From Congeria kusceri (taxonomy: Eukaryota; Mollusca; Bivalvia; Myida; Dreissenidae): a stretch of 64,000 nt of DNA. The notes under the pieces are model-generated. The model saw only the letters and a program-made list of their open reading frames with translations, did not search any database and was not told the origin of the DNA. The stretch's first letter is position 1, and every line of letters begins with the position of its first letter. Where the stretch lies: positions 43,887,348-43,951,347 of the forward strand of contig CM051038.1 in NCBI GenBank assembly GCA_027627225.1, in the 5' to 3' direction. Below, in pieces: positions 1 to 12,310 of this stretch. A program made the translations under genes and the position numbers.

Positions 1-1650
1 AAATAAGACATCATAAACTGTGTGTCTTAAAACGCTAATAAACTGGAAGCTATGTGTAGACTATTATTTTTCCCTGCTGTATATAATGATCAATGATTAG
101 CCTAATTATTTTAACATGAGTATAATTGCACTGTGTTTTAAGTTATAAATAGTGTTGGGTTTGTTCATTACTTTGTAAAATAATATTGACAATAATTATA
201 AGAATGATGAAACTCTAGAGACGTCACCATGAATCAAATCAAAATCTAAATGTAAGTGAAAGCTGTGGTATATTGACGTTTAACAAAATATTACACAAAT
301 ACATGGCGTTAGTTCTGTTTGAAATTGAAACTTTTAAAAGGTACTCCGTAGTTGGAAATGTTGGTGCGTGTAAGTAACAACGTGTTAATACGAATAAAAC
401 ATGTGTATTTTACTTAAATATAATATCCAAAAACAAATCAAAATGATGTGAAATATATCACTGGGGTAACGACCAGTTAAGGCTAAGACCCTGAAGTAAA
501 TGCATTTCCTTTTGTTTGTTTATAAATGTCATATCGAGTGTCAGACTTCTTAGTAATAGTCAATAACAATTGTCTTGGTAAACTCTCCTTTTGTAGCGTT
601 TGGTAATACTTACATATCACTGTAATACAGTTTAATGTGATATGTATAGTTTTTTCACTAACAAGTAAATACAACTCCCGTTGCATCGAAAGTTGTAACC
701 AATATTTACATTAAGTAGCGATATTCAAAAGTCGATTGCCAACAATTCAAGGAACAGTGTAATAAACGTCAGTTAAACGTGATTGACTGTATACCAAGAA
801 ATAATTAGCACTATTGTTGGTTTTAAAGAATGTATAATCATACCAAAAGAGAAAGAAAAAACAGTAACAGACAAACACAATAGTACACCACTTGCAATGC
901 CGTTTTTAGTTATATAAGGTGAATTTTTTGTATACAGATATATCTGTCATTTTTGTCTTAAATATAACAGGTTTTTGTATGAACGTTGAGTCCATCTTAA
1001 GTCACGAAGTACTAAATATTGGCAACATGCCTCATGAAAAGTAACCGCTTGTATCCGCATTTATGTTATGTATGCAGGTCGTGGTATTTTAGTTATATTG
1101 GCAACATGCCACATCAAAAGTAGCATTTTAGTAGAGGTTTCATATATAAGACTTAGATTGTTGTGTCAAATTTGTTTTCAAGATTATAAACATGTTTCTA
1201 TTAAAATTTAATTGGACTGGGTCTTGGACAAATATTTCCTGAAGGTCACGCCTAAACGGAAATCAATTACCTTTACTGTAAAGCACAAATGTTCACATTT
1301 GATACAAACAATGAACATGCATGGGCAAATAAATCACAGCTAGGGGCAATGTGATTTTTATCAACAGTAACATATCGTATATAAACAATACCAGCAGATT
1401 AAATACAAAAACGGACAACAAGTCAGTCTACGAGATACTGAAACTCTTAGCAGTAAAAAACACTCACTGACAACATCATAATTTTCTTAAAGGCAGACTT
1501 CCGACATATCGCCTAAGCAAACGTGTATGCACCACGGCAAACACGAAGAAAACGTGATTTAAAATGTGGTAACCACTGTGTGACAATGGAGCGGTCCATG
1601 CAAATCATAAGGGTTTTCATTGTGACAGCACTGCAATAATGAGACATATA

Positions 1651-2057
1651 GGATCTGACACGAGTTGTCATTTCATATCATATTTTATTAAACGAGTTCA
1701 GGAATTGTGTAAGTAAGCCAGCCTTTGGCAAGCTTTTTAATGAATTTCCTGGACGAGTTTAATAAAACATGGTATGAAATGACAACGAGTGTCAGATCTT
1801 TTTTATCCCATGCTTTTAAACGAAAAACAAAGTATAATTGTTTAAAAACATGTTGATAAATCCTAAAAGTTGTGTATTGAAATGACGTCATTTGATGTTG
1901 ACGACTTCATTTCACCAAAATAACGTCATGCGATTGGTCAGTCAAATAATATGTAGCCAATTAAAACGCTCAAAATGTTATCGTACACATGTGTAAGATA
2001 GAAATATTCGTAATGGTTGTATTACACAGGAGACAAGGTATAGCATGTGATAAATTC
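1651..2057. mobile_element. A-only insertion beginning with a fold-back
   Basis: B runs directly from 'cactgcaataatgcgatatg' into 'gaaataatgaatgcgttgg' (36,381 region), whereas A has about 407 extra bases here. The insertion opens with two inverted arms, 1,651-1,705 and 1,743-1,799, complementary over about 55 bp (ends 'ggatctgacacgag' and 'cgagtgtcagatctt'). The outer boundary and target duplication are unclear. It carries no open frame of note and reads as a non-autonomous fold-back or MITE fragment. Confidence 0.6.
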
Positions 2058-2059
2058 AA

Positions 2060-3330
2060 ATAATGAATGCGTTGGCGTAATTGCTGACTTTCGATGTAAG
2101 CACCTTTGATATTTGCTGTCAAATACGAAGCTGCACAGATGCAACAAAGGCATTGCTGATGACAAACGTCTTTCTTAGGAATAACCAGAAGCAGAGGTAT
2201 CGATGCTTAAATTCAATTACGTCTCTTTGTTTGGTGATGAATGTAATTTTGTATCCTTGGTATCTGTCAATACCGGTTGTTTTTGAAGTGAAAGTTTTAC
2301 CATCTTATATTTTTATTATATTAATCAATCATGCTGACAAAGTGCTGTTTATGACTTTTGTATTAACAAAACAAGTCGCCAGTTAACGTATCTAAAACGT
2401 TATACCCAACATATCATCAAAAGCCAATATGGACATGCTTTATTTCTCCACATTCAGAACTTCAAACAAACATGTTATTTTGCCAACGACGCTCTTAAAT
2501 AGGCATTTCCATTTAATTGTAATAATTAACTTTAACAGAAGCAGCAGTAGTAATTGGTGGTGGTGATTTGGTGTCGGCTAGTTTATTGTGGTTTCATTAT
2601 TATAGTGTTGTTGTAGTCTGTATTTTATACTAGAAATACCGGACGCATCACTCTAACAGCAGATGAGGTTCTTGTTGCTGCCTTATTAGTTAAAAAAGTG
2701 TTGCCGTAAATTTAGGAGTGTTGTTTGTCTAAAACATTTAAGAATTCGAGATCGCCACTTTTGTTTGTTGGTCCTATGTTACGACTGCTATTATTTCAGC
2801 GTATCAACATGTTTAAAAATCGACATTACTTCTATGGGACAAAACACATTGGAGAGGGTTTTATTGCCACTTAGGATTAGAAGAAGCGACAAGTAACCTC
2901 TCAAACATTCGGAAATGTTGCGTGTGCGGATCTTCATAATGTTCAGCGTTTATTGTTCTCTGCTGAAATAATTGTATGTTGCGGGTTTGTATCTCTGAAC
3001 AGAACATTTTATGTTGCCTGAAAGGCTATGCGCTATTTGTCAAAAGTAAATGAATGGAACCGAACGAAAGTTCGCATATTAAAATACGCATTTTTCGTGC
3101 AGGGAAATAAAACTTATGGTATTAAAGACGAAAAGGGAATAACAACCTTATTTAGTGAGTTAAGTTTATATACTTGTCGAAAATACGATAAGTAAGTAAA
3201 GCCTTTATAACAACAATACAGCTTCTTCAATAATACTTTTTTTTCAATAGCATATATGTTGCTGCTAGGAAAACATTACCATCTCCTGGCAAAACATTGT
3301 AGCTGATAACATTATTTTAAAGATACAGCG
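2060..3330 (+). repeat. Internal repeat unit, first copy in A
   Basis: This segment is related to 9,540-10,440 in the same copy (shared 'gagatcgccact'/'gatctcgccact', 'aatcgacatta', 'ttattgccacttagga', 'agaagaagcg'). The B counterparts are 36,390-37,640 and 41,740-42,730. The two units are more diverged from each other than A is from B, so this internal duplication predates the A/B duplication. No coding sequence is recognised. Confidence 0.8.
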
Positions 3331-4411
3331 CAACAATTATAATGCTTCCATTCCATTATTGGGCCATGTATATCAAGTTTGGTTTACTAGTAAGATGAGT
3401 AGTCTTTACTACAACCATTATGCTATATAATAACTAACAAATATCTAATGAGCGTATTTTATTATTTGAATTACAATGCTTTGTGTTACCTTATTTCCGT
3501 GGAAGTCATTGATGCTGTAATAGAGCAATAACTTTGAGACAAGACATCCAGACTGTGCGCAACAAAAACGATATCAAAATGTGATAATGCAAGTCATGAC
3601 CGAACTATATTCTGCACATTCTGGGCAAAGAAAGTCGGTGACGGTCTTATGAACTATTTAAAAACGTTATAAGACGTGCAGAAAGAAAATCCTCTACGGC
3701 TAATCGTGAATCTGGTAACCGTATGAAATTGTATTGCCGATGTTTTAGGTGATATCCGACAAAGCGGAAATATTTTTCCGCATCGGGCTTACTTGATGAC
3801 GTGCTTTAGCTACGTAAAGGTCGTATGGCTTCAGATGACGAAACAGCGATACATGTAGTATAATTACTTCGTTGTATGTCACATGAATTGCCCGTCGGGC
3901 TTATGCAGTGCTGGATATCACATGCCCGGACTACAATACGCAAAATACATTGATTATACTGAGAAAATTTTCATGCGGAAAATAGAACTAAGAATTTCAA
4001 TTTTAAAGTGTGTGTTCAAGTCGTTGGAATGCTTAACTATGTTTGTAACAGATCAGGATCGCTTGATATAACGTATAGATACACAAGTACAATTGACACG
4101 AGTGCAATTGACAATAAACAATGATTTTATTTGTATAAGGCCTTAATATAGTTTACACGTGATAAGCAATCTTCTTTAAAATTAAACGAACTTGTTTAAT
4201 TTTCAATTTCAAGCCTCAACAGAAGCAACACCATCAATTTGTGTAATACATTTGTTTGAACACTGTTACATCACTAGTTAGATATATTTCGATATTGATT
4301 GCGATTGTCGATGGTATATTATTTTATACTGTTATAAACCAAAGAAAATACAAAACAAACCAATCAGTCATATTTCATGTCAAAATATGAATCACAGTGC
4401 ATATACGTTGG

Positions 4412-4603
4412 CGACACTCTGTAAGTGAAAGTAAACTTACGTACGAGCTATCTGCTATATTGCAGGATTAAGTACATATGCCATAGCTTATATAAGCACC
4501 ATTCCTTCGACACTCTGTAAGTGAAAGTAAACTTACGTACGAGCTATCTGCTATATTGCAGGATTAAGTACATATGCCATAGCCTATATAAGCACCATTC
4601 CTT
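4412..4603 (+). repeat. Tandem duplication, 2 x 96 bp
   Basis: Two nearly identical 96-bp units begin at 4,412 and 4,508 ('cgacactctgtaagtgaaag'). B has a single unit near 38,760. Because the units are almost identical, the duplication is recent and specific to A. Confidence 0.9.
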
Positions 4604-5139
4604 CGACACTCTTAAGTGCATGAAATGTATACAACAAATGACTCGTTAAGGTGCTAACCATATGCAAATTACTCTTAGGCTAGCTTTTTATCCAGTCTTT
4701 GCACTCAAATATCAGGGAACTGACTTATTAAACATCGTAGGGCATATTTACATTATGATACAAAATTTTCGAAGAAGCACAAATGCTATGCACCTAAATC
4801 TATGATTACTTTATTTGAGTAATTATGTTAATTGCCTTGGTATCTTTCACATTTCCTTTATTTCAGGAACATACTGATCATATGTGTATTTTTTTAAAGT
4901 ACAAAATTCAGTCGTAACTTAAACTTGTCGTATGATCTTTAATAAGACAGGGCCCAGTTGTTTAACTGTTAACCTTGTTTCAAGTTAAGTGGTTAACCAT
5001 GTCAAGCGTTTGTGAGTCTCAATGCATTATTAAAATATGGGAAGATGTTTAACATTTAAGGGAACAAATCCTGGAAGGTCTTTCATTAGACGTTTCCGTA
5101 GGAGTTTCATCATTCCTATTTTTAGGTGCGTTGAACGAT

Positions 5140-5580
5140 GGAACTGCCGTCGTGTATAATAGTCTTCAACAAACCGTTTCCAACGGGATAATTTGTTTAG
5201 TTTGTGCTGATAAAACACATACGTTAGGTAAGATTAAATTTTTAGAATGTGTTTCCGATTTTGTTCAAACATGTCCCTGGTGGGAATATCTTAATATCTT
5301 GAAATGTAAACAATGTCAATGATCGTTACATCATGTTGACAGGTTTTCATTCAACGTGTTTAGTTGAATCCCTTGTTGTTGGCAGTAATGGAATCAAAAA
5401 CGCTTTGCTGAAGAACTCATCCACTACAATGTAAATGTTAAAAGTTTTATGTTTAAAGTTTTTGCACTCACTTTTGTTGATGTATTTCGTCACGTCAAAT
5501 AAAATCATCAACAGATACGTGTTGTTATTGGTCGTTTTAAATCTTGACAAATAAGCATTGTTTGACATATATTTTTGTTC
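5140..5580 (+). repeat. Internal repeat 2, first copy
   Basis: It matches 6,590-7,020 and 25,320-25,640, and its direct B partner is 39,370-39,830. The strongest shared string is 'gtttagttgaatcccttgtt', followed by 'gcagtaatgga'. A minus-strand frame of 62 codons (5,030-5,218) overlaps its start and stays open in B, but I recognise no domain. Confidence 0.75.
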
Positions 5581-6039
5581 TTCTGAATAATATTAACTAG
5601 GACATTCGCTTTTGAAAGAATTTGACAAGATACAAACGTGATCATATTAGTTAACAAAAATGACCAGCTGATGCTAACAAAATGCCAGTTCTTCACAATG
5701 ATAGGTTAACAGTCCCCGATGTTCCCTTGCAACTTTTGTTCGTTATTAAGCCGTGATTGCATTTGAATTTATCGTATTTAGTGTTTTGAATTTTTAAAGG
5801 GACCTGTTCACTGATTGGTAAGTTGACAATTTTCAAATTGTTTTGAAATAGATCACAAAAACACAAATGCATTATATAAAACCAAGCGAAATCATAATAC
5901 TGACAAAGAAGTACATTGGAAATATACTGTCAATTGAAATGGATAAAATTATAAAGCGTTAGTAACGCTTTTCGTCGGCATTTTGGAAAACACGTGTCAC
6001 TTATATAGCGTTAAAAAATCACTGCTCGGCAGTCAAAAT

Positions 6040-6105
6040 AGCTGAGTGGTTACAGCGACATATTTTGATCGCGGCGAACATGGTTGTAGTACCGGCAAAG
6101 TCAAT
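6040..6105 (+). repeat. tRNA-like sequence, possible SINE head
   Basis: 'tagctgagtggttacagcg' fits an RNA polymerase III A box (tRNA D arm). A weak B-box-like 'ggttgtagtaccgg' follows at about the right spacing, and a T-rich run follows that. The B box is poor and no cloverleaf is convincing, so this is at best a decayed tRNA-derived repeat. Confidence 0.35.
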
Positions 6106-6589
6106 CTTTTTAAATACTTTTTTCTTTATATTGTATTTGTTTTTGGTCAGCCATACTTCATTAGTTTTAACAGTTAAGATATTAAGCGACATTTTTTCAA
6201 ATATACGAAAATCTGTGAACATGTTTCTTTAAACACTTAGACTTACATTCGCTAATGTGCTTAAATATAAATCATCTTGCATTATAACAAAAAAAACTTG
6301 TATTAGATGTTTTTGCAATTCAAACGTAACTACTGTCATTAATCTGTGGTGTCTGTTTCACACAAAAAATAACCTTTCCTTGTCAATACCGCAGTGTATT
6401 TCAGTTTGGGAAACCTATATTACTGCAGGTCAACATACTACTGTGCAACTGGAGAATGAAACCATACGTATAACTTTGTAATACCGCATGATTCAATAAA
6501 TATCTCAACAATTTGTTTTAAATGACAAATCAGTTGACACTCTAAATGTCACTAAGTGTATTCCTCCTCCAAGAAGGGTTAGTGAGTGC

Positions 6590-7020
6590 GTTGAAAGAGG
6601 GCACTGTCATGTATAACAGCTGGTGGAAAACTGTTTATGAACACATATGTCAGGTAAGATTAATATTTAGAAGGTGTTTCTAATTTTATTCAAGCTTATA
6701 CCCGTTGGGAATAGCTTAATATCTGTAAATGTAAGTAGTTTTAATGATCGTGAAATCGTGCTGTCAAGCTTTCATGCAAAGCGTTTAGTTGAATCCCTTG
6801 TTTGCAGTAATGGATTTAGTAACAGTTTGCTGACAGAACACATCCACGACAATTTAAATGTTAAACGTGTGATGTTTAATGTGTTTTCAAGTAACGGACG
6901 TTAATGTCTGTTATTGCCTCAAATAAAACTATCGACGGATGCGTGGCTTTATAGGTCGTTTTAATTCTCGAAGACGCTTCATTGTTTTGCATATGTTTGT
7001 GTTTCTGTTTATTGCTATAT
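6590..7020 (+). repeat. Internal repeat 2, second copy (A only)
   Basis: This is a diverged relative of 5,140-5,580 inside the segment that B lacks. Compared with copy D (25,320-25,640) it shares 'gacagaacacatcca' and 'gcaatttaaatgttaaac'-like strings, so it resembles D more than its neighbour in A. Confidence 0.7.
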
Positions 7021-8079
7021 TTTAGAAATTTAAAGAAGGGTATTTTCTGGGAAGGTTGGAAATAGACAAAACAATTATTACAATTAGGTAGTGCTTCTGA
7101 ATCTGTTTTTATTCAATGAAAAATTATAGGGCTATCGTTCCTGAGGTCTGTCTCTCCGAGAGCATCCTAAAATATGTGTGCATTTTATTCCAAAGGAATT
7201 GGTTTTGAAACATCGGCAATATCAAGCATTCGAAAAATGCGCTAATACTTGTTTTTGTTAGCAACGGTAACATCGTTTTGTCAATAACGTCGCTATGATG
7301 GCTATTATGATACAATCGGTGTATTCGAAATGGTTATCCCTTAGCAGAAGCCCAGATAAGGCGTGAACATGCGTAAATTACGCACAACAAATGAAAGGTA
7401 CGCAGAAAAAAATAAAATGTGGGTGTACATATACGCAAAAAAAGTATAATTTGTGTGTACATGTATGCAACCTTTCGTCCCATGCATGCGGACATAAAGT
7501 CACATGTAAGTGACTGGAAGACAGAAGGAGATGGAACTTTTGACAGGCGTGCCGACCTGAATGTGCAGTTGATATGTTTTGTAGTTTGCAATAAACGTTC
7601 TCAGAATTCTTACTTGATACATAATTGTATTCAAATGATCTTGCTATATTTAAGGATAATTATAATAATGCTCTGTTGTTGTTGTTGTTTTTTCACATAC
7701 TGTAATGTTTTGCTCAATATAAAGTTACCACCACCGATCCTACGTAGAGTGTAGATTTACCGCCAGAAGTTCTGGAGAGAGCGTACATGTACTCCCATTG
7801 GCATATTTAAAACAAAATGCAACACATGTGATCAAATCCCTTCGAGCTTTCGGCACTGGAATAGTGTGACAGTCAATCAACACGGTGCAGTCCAGTTTTA
7901 AATGCATGCGAAAATGTGCAAAAAAAGCTGCTATTAACTGTGTTGCACAATCAAAGATATATACAGGTGACTCAATGCACGTCGATATTTCCTGATTTGC
8001 AATCCTTACATTCATGCTGTTCATTTAAGTATGTAATTATCTTAATATGTGGCATTCATGATTAGAATTATCGCAGTAA

Positions 8080-8287
8080 GGCCAAAAAAATAAGGGTCAG
8101 TAGGTAGGGATTTTTGTATATTATGTTTTATTTTTTTATGATGGGAGAATGGTTCGTGTTGTACACGGTAACATTCTTTTTCAGTCTTTATTACTTTTGG
8201 ACTAAAAATATGTAGGGTCGGCAGCAAAAGTTAAGGGTTCGTCGGGAGACCAGAAACGGGACTATTTTTTTTTTGGGGGGGGGGGCC
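8080..8287. mobile_element. 208-bp MITE with TAA target duplication
   Basis: The element starts GGCC followed by A7, and ends in a run of ten T, eleven G and CC, so its ends are inverted (GGCC next to an A/T homopolymer). It is flanked by TAA at 8,077-8,079 and 8,288-8,290. B (about 40,510-40,540) has the same flanks with one AAA at that place and the same base count, an unoccupied site. A three-base TAA duplication fits the PIF/Harbinger superfamily, but the TIR is too simple to be sure. No coding capacity. Confidence 0.75.
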
Positions 8288-8714
8288 TAATATGAAAATA
8301 AGCAGAGTATGCTTTATTAAACAAAATCAGTCAGTTTTTTATTAGATTTGGAACATTGTTAAATGGTTCATGTGATCATGTTCAAAATATTCTATGTACT
8401 TGATTGCAATACGAAAGCGTTGTGTTCGTTTGTAATTCTGTAAGATGGCATCTTCTTTATTAATCGACTCAATCAATACTTTCTGCATCTCTTAGATAGT
8501 CCTGTTCTCAAAATGGTGATGCTAAAAAAAGAATTTTCACTGCAAAGGAATGGTTTTTATAAGTCCCGTGTATTTGAGTGTTCCATGACAATTGTTTATA
8601 AACGCGGAAATTCATTTGTCCCAGCATTTGTCCCAGCAACAAAACAAAATACAAACTCCATATCGATGGTTGAAAACCAGAAGGTGCCAATTGTTATTGA
8701 AATCAATAGCAGCC

Positions 8715-8828
8715 GGTATCTTCTGGTTTCCAACCCTCGATATATTACAGCCGGTATCTTCTGGTTTCCAACCCTCGATATATTACAGCCGGTATCTTCT
8801 GGTTTCCAACCCTCGATATATTACAATC
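8715..8828 (+). repeat. Minisatellite, 3 x 38 bp
   Basis: Three almost identical 38-bp units begin at 8,715, 8,753 and 8,791 ('ggtatcttctggtttccaac'). B has only one partial unit (40,950-40,980). As 38 is not a multiple of three, an open frame crossing the array reads the same DNA in all three frames, so that frame is an artefact. Confidence 0.95.
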
Positions 8829-8907
8829 AGTTACTCTTTTGGTGGAATGGCATAAATTGCCAGCACGCATGTATTACGTTTTTACAAGCTGCTGTCGAGC
8901 AATGTTA

Positions 8908-9009
8908 GATTCACGTGTTGAGTGTAGGCACGTGTCTAATGGATTCACGTGTTAAGTGTAGGCACGTGTCTAATCGATTAACGTGTTAAGTGTAGGCAGG
9001 TGTCTAATT
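8908..9009 (+). repeat. E-box minisatellite, 3 x 34 bp (copy A)
   Basis: The units start at 8,908, 8,942 and 8,976. Units 1 and 2 each hold two CACGTG palindromes 17 bp apart, and the 34-bp unit is itself a dimer of a diverged 17-bp monomer. Unit 3 has lost both motifs by point changes. Four CACGTG sites remain. The homologous array in B is longer (41,058-41,227). Confidence 0.95.
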
Positions 9010-9127
9010 GATTCACGTTGTGTCCATTATAGTGACATGTTGACGGTATTTCCCATAAGTGTAGACACATATAAACAAGACAGATTCCCATTTTTCTCGT
9101 ATATATTTGCCAGTAACAAGAATATAT

Positions 9128-9365
9128 TTATGGAATCTTTAAGAAAAACAATATACACAAAACAAAAATATGTTCGGGATACACGGTTACAGCTGGATTC
9201 GACCCCACGCCTAGAACATCACACACTTCAATGCAAATTTCCTATGCTTCCCAACGTTGATCAATGTTGCGCATTCGCGTAACAGTACTTCGTGTACATT
9301 GCATTCATATCGATTTTACTACGACGACTACTAATTTTCCGCGCCCATGAAAGTGTCACCGATGA
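9128..9365 (+). repeat. Dispersed repeat with B-box-like motif
   Basis: This repeat is shared with 41,350-41,590 (its direct duplicate) and with the A-only copy at 15,016-15,260. It contains 'ggattcgacccc', close to the RNA polymerase III B box (GGTTCGANNCC). No A box lies upstream at tRNA spacing, so a SINE assignment is tentative. Confidence 0.55.
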
Positions 9366-9539
9366 CCACTGTTTATATATTAACATTATGTATATTTGTC
9401 AGATCTTTATAGACACAGGGACGTCGTTTTGAACAATACTGTAATATAAATTCGTTGCAAATGAACTTTATTTTGCAGATGTTACCGTCTATTTTCCGTC
9501 AGTACTGCATTGCGTTGTTCAAGTGCCGAATGTGACTTT

Positions 9540-10440
9540 GAATTGAAAACAGCATGCCAGTAATTAACATATCTGAACCGTTATACCACACATGTCTTTG
9601 AGTGCCCTTAAATAGTCCAGAAGAGAATAACAATAAATGTGTTGTTATTGTTGTAATTGTTGATATCCTTGTTTTGCTTTTATGGTTTTTGCTGCTGTGC
9701 TTGCTGTTGTTTAGCGAAAGTAGCAGTGTTAAATACAGGAATTCTAGAAACATTAACAAACGGAGCTGTTTGTTGCTGATTTCGATCAGTTAAAGACACA
9801 ATTTGAGAATGGTTATTTGTCTGAAACAGTAAAGAATTCGATCTCGCCACTAACGTTTGTCCGACCTATGCAACATACGTTATTATTTCAAACTATCAAC
9901 ATGATAAAGAATCGACATTATTCCTCGGAGACAAAACACTTTGGAGAGAGTTTTATTGCCACTTAGGACCAGAAGAAGCGGCAATTAACCTCTCAAACGT
10001 TTGCAATGGATCGTTTGTTGTTCTACATCATGCACATCTTTCATTGGTCTCTGCTGTTGTTATTGCATGGTGCGGGTGTTTGTCTTTGGTCAGAACATTT
10101 GTATGTGTCCTGAAAGGTCATGCCCATTTTGTCAGAGGAGAGGTATGTACATAAATATAACTGAACGACAGTTTGCATGTTAAAACATGCATTGTTCGCA
10201 TAGGAAAAGCATACTAATAGCACACAAATGTAAAATCGGCCTCATTTAGAGAGGCCAATGTATATATCGAAGACGAATATATGATAAAGAAGTTGAACCT
10301 TTATTGCAACAACACGGCTTATTTTAGTCTTTACAATAATATCCTGTTGCTAGGCATTAATTAAGACTCGTACACTTGTCCACTTAATATACAGTACACG
10401 ATTTCTTCGGCAAAATCTTATCAGATAATTAAAGTTTAAT
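9540..10440 (+). repeat. Internal repeat unit, second copy in A
   Basis: This is the partner of 2,060-3,330, colinear through 'cagaacatt', 'tgtcctgaaagg' and the closing 'tagcatac' region. Its B counterpart is 41,740-42,730. It lies about 7.1 kb after its partner in A and about 5 kb after it in B; the difference is mostly the A-only segment at 5,895-7,705. Confidence 0.8.
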
Positions 10441-10634
10441 CTTACACACTCGACAAAAGTAATAACACACCAAACTGAAATAAATGGAAATTGATGTTTT
10501 TTCTTTATTTATAAGAATTTCGGCTTGAAATGTCAGCTATGATTATTTGAGTTATTCATGCATGTGTTCATACCAAAATATTGGAAACAATACGAAATAA
10601 TTTCGTGTTTACAATGGCGCAACTGAAATTCTTA

Positions 10635-12310
10635 AGTAAGATACCAGTAATTCATTGTGTATTCCTCCGTGGTCTATTCGGATGTAGTGCCTATTACGAA
10701 AGAGTTATTCTCCTCTTCTGGCATAAAAGCCAATTAGGAATCTCATACATGCCTTGTGTGGTTATTTCTAATATCCTATGCGTGTCTGCAACAGACTGGT
10801 GCATTTCATTGGAGGCTAACTTGAAAGGTGAACATTTTGGGTGTGTTTACTGTGGTATGGGGCTTTTGTCGAAATACGACTGCCGAAACCTTGTTTTCTA
10901 CCGGTGCCTGCATTCAAGTGAGATGCATTTACTTACAAGTGACATGACATATTTTTTTATTGCAAACTTTGAAAGAAGACGGATTGATCTTTATATTGAT
11001 ACCAGTCTTGCACAATCTGAAATATAAAAAAAATGCTAGAAAAATGCTTGGAAAGTTTTCCGTTTTATAATAGGACCCTATGGGAATTGGAATTACTGGT
11101 ATCTAACCTTTAAGAAAACCAGAGACCGGCCCTTTATAGTCCACTTATACATAAAATCCCCATGAAACTGTGTTATTTTATTGCGTTTAGTACTTTTCAG
11201 GAGAATAAATGTGAATAATATCATAACTGCGTTTTGGGGGTATTTCTACTTAGCGGATCGACCTGAAATTTTGCATGCGTGGTACAAGTAGGTTAATAAT
11301 GATGTAAAAGAGTGTTTTTCATGATAGCATAATTTTGAGTTTTCTTTTAAGAAAACAAGGCACCAGCCCTTTAGGGTCCACTTATAAATAAAATCCCCTT
11401 GAAACTGTGTTATTTTATTGCGTTTAATACTTTTTAGGAGAATAAATGTGAATAATATCATAACTGACACGTTTTCTACGATTTTTGAAGCGAAATCTGT
11501 TTTTTCGGGTTAAAAAAAGTAAAAAAGTACTGAAACTCGCCTTTTGCAGCTTACAGCACATCGAATCATGTTATACGCAAATATTACACGTTTAATACTT
11601 ATTACTGTCCATAGCATTAAAATAAGACTAAATGAACTGGTATTTTGACTGGTTTATGTGATTATGGTGCGAATTTTAGTTCACGCTCCCCATACAATCA
11701 AAGTACTGACGCGCAAGACAGATGGCTTATCATGTGTCATACTCAAATTCGTTTTGGGGGCATTTCTACTTAGCGGATCGACCTGAAAATTTGCATTTGT
11801 GGTACAAGTAGGTTAATAATGATGTAGAATATTTTTTCATTATAACAAAGTATTGATTTTTATTTATGGTTAGATACCAGTAAATCATTATGTATCCCTC
11901 CGTGGTCCATTCGAAAGTAGTGCCTATTACTAAAGAGTTCCTCTTCTCTTCTAGCATAAAAGCCATTTAGGAATCTCAGACATGCCTTATGTGGCTATTT
12001 CTAATATCCTATTGGAGGCTAACTTGAAAGGTAAACTTTTGGGGTGTGTTTACTGTGGTATGGGGCTATTGTCGAAATATGACGGCCGAAACCTTGTTTT
12101 CTACCGGTGCCTGCATTCAAGTGAGATGCATTTACTTAGAAGTAACATGACATATCTTTTTTTATTGCAAACTTTGGAACAAGACATATTGATCTTTATA
12201 TTGATACCAGTCTTGCACAATCTAAAGTAAAGCAAATGCTAGAAAAAGGCTTGGAAAGTTTGCCGTTTTATAATGGGACCCTATGGGAATTGGAAATACT
12301 GGTATCTAAC
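10635..12310. mobile_element. Compound-like TIR insertion, 1,676 bp
   Basis: It is flanked by the direct repeat ATTCTTA (10,628-10,634 and 12,311-12,317); B has the uninterrupted site with one ATTCTTA (about 42,938). The ends are inverted: 'gtaagataccagta' at the left, 'tactggtatctaac' at the right. Inside are two same-oriented modules bounded by the same TIRs, 10,635-11,107 and 11,869-12,310, around a 761-bp middle. The middle has its own repeats: 11,110-11,229 with 11,347-11,466, and 11,230-11,300 with 11,749-11,830. A 148-codon frame crosses the left flank into module 1, so it is not a gene of the element. No transposase is present. Confidence 0.8.

Larger units (their letters stand above)
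5895..7705 (+). other. Segment present in A, absent from B
   Basis: B runs from 'aaaccaaatactataacgg' straight into 'tttgctctatgtaaatttacc' (40,110-40,150). The flanks of A match on both sides, with about 1.8 kb between them. It holds a tRNA-like sequence (6,040-6,105) and a second copy of internal repeat 2. No terminal repeats are visible, so it may be a deletion in B or older sequence rather than one insertion. Confidence 0.7.

Noticed and set aside
8513..8908. 131-codon frame
   Set aside because: It is created largely by the 3 x 38 bp minisatellite and is not kept in B with the same reading.
10581..11027. 148-codon frame on the plus strand
   Set aside because: It starts in flanking DNA, crosses the target duplication into a TIR element, and its partner in module 2 (11,982-12,230) is different and shorter. 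It resembles no known domain.
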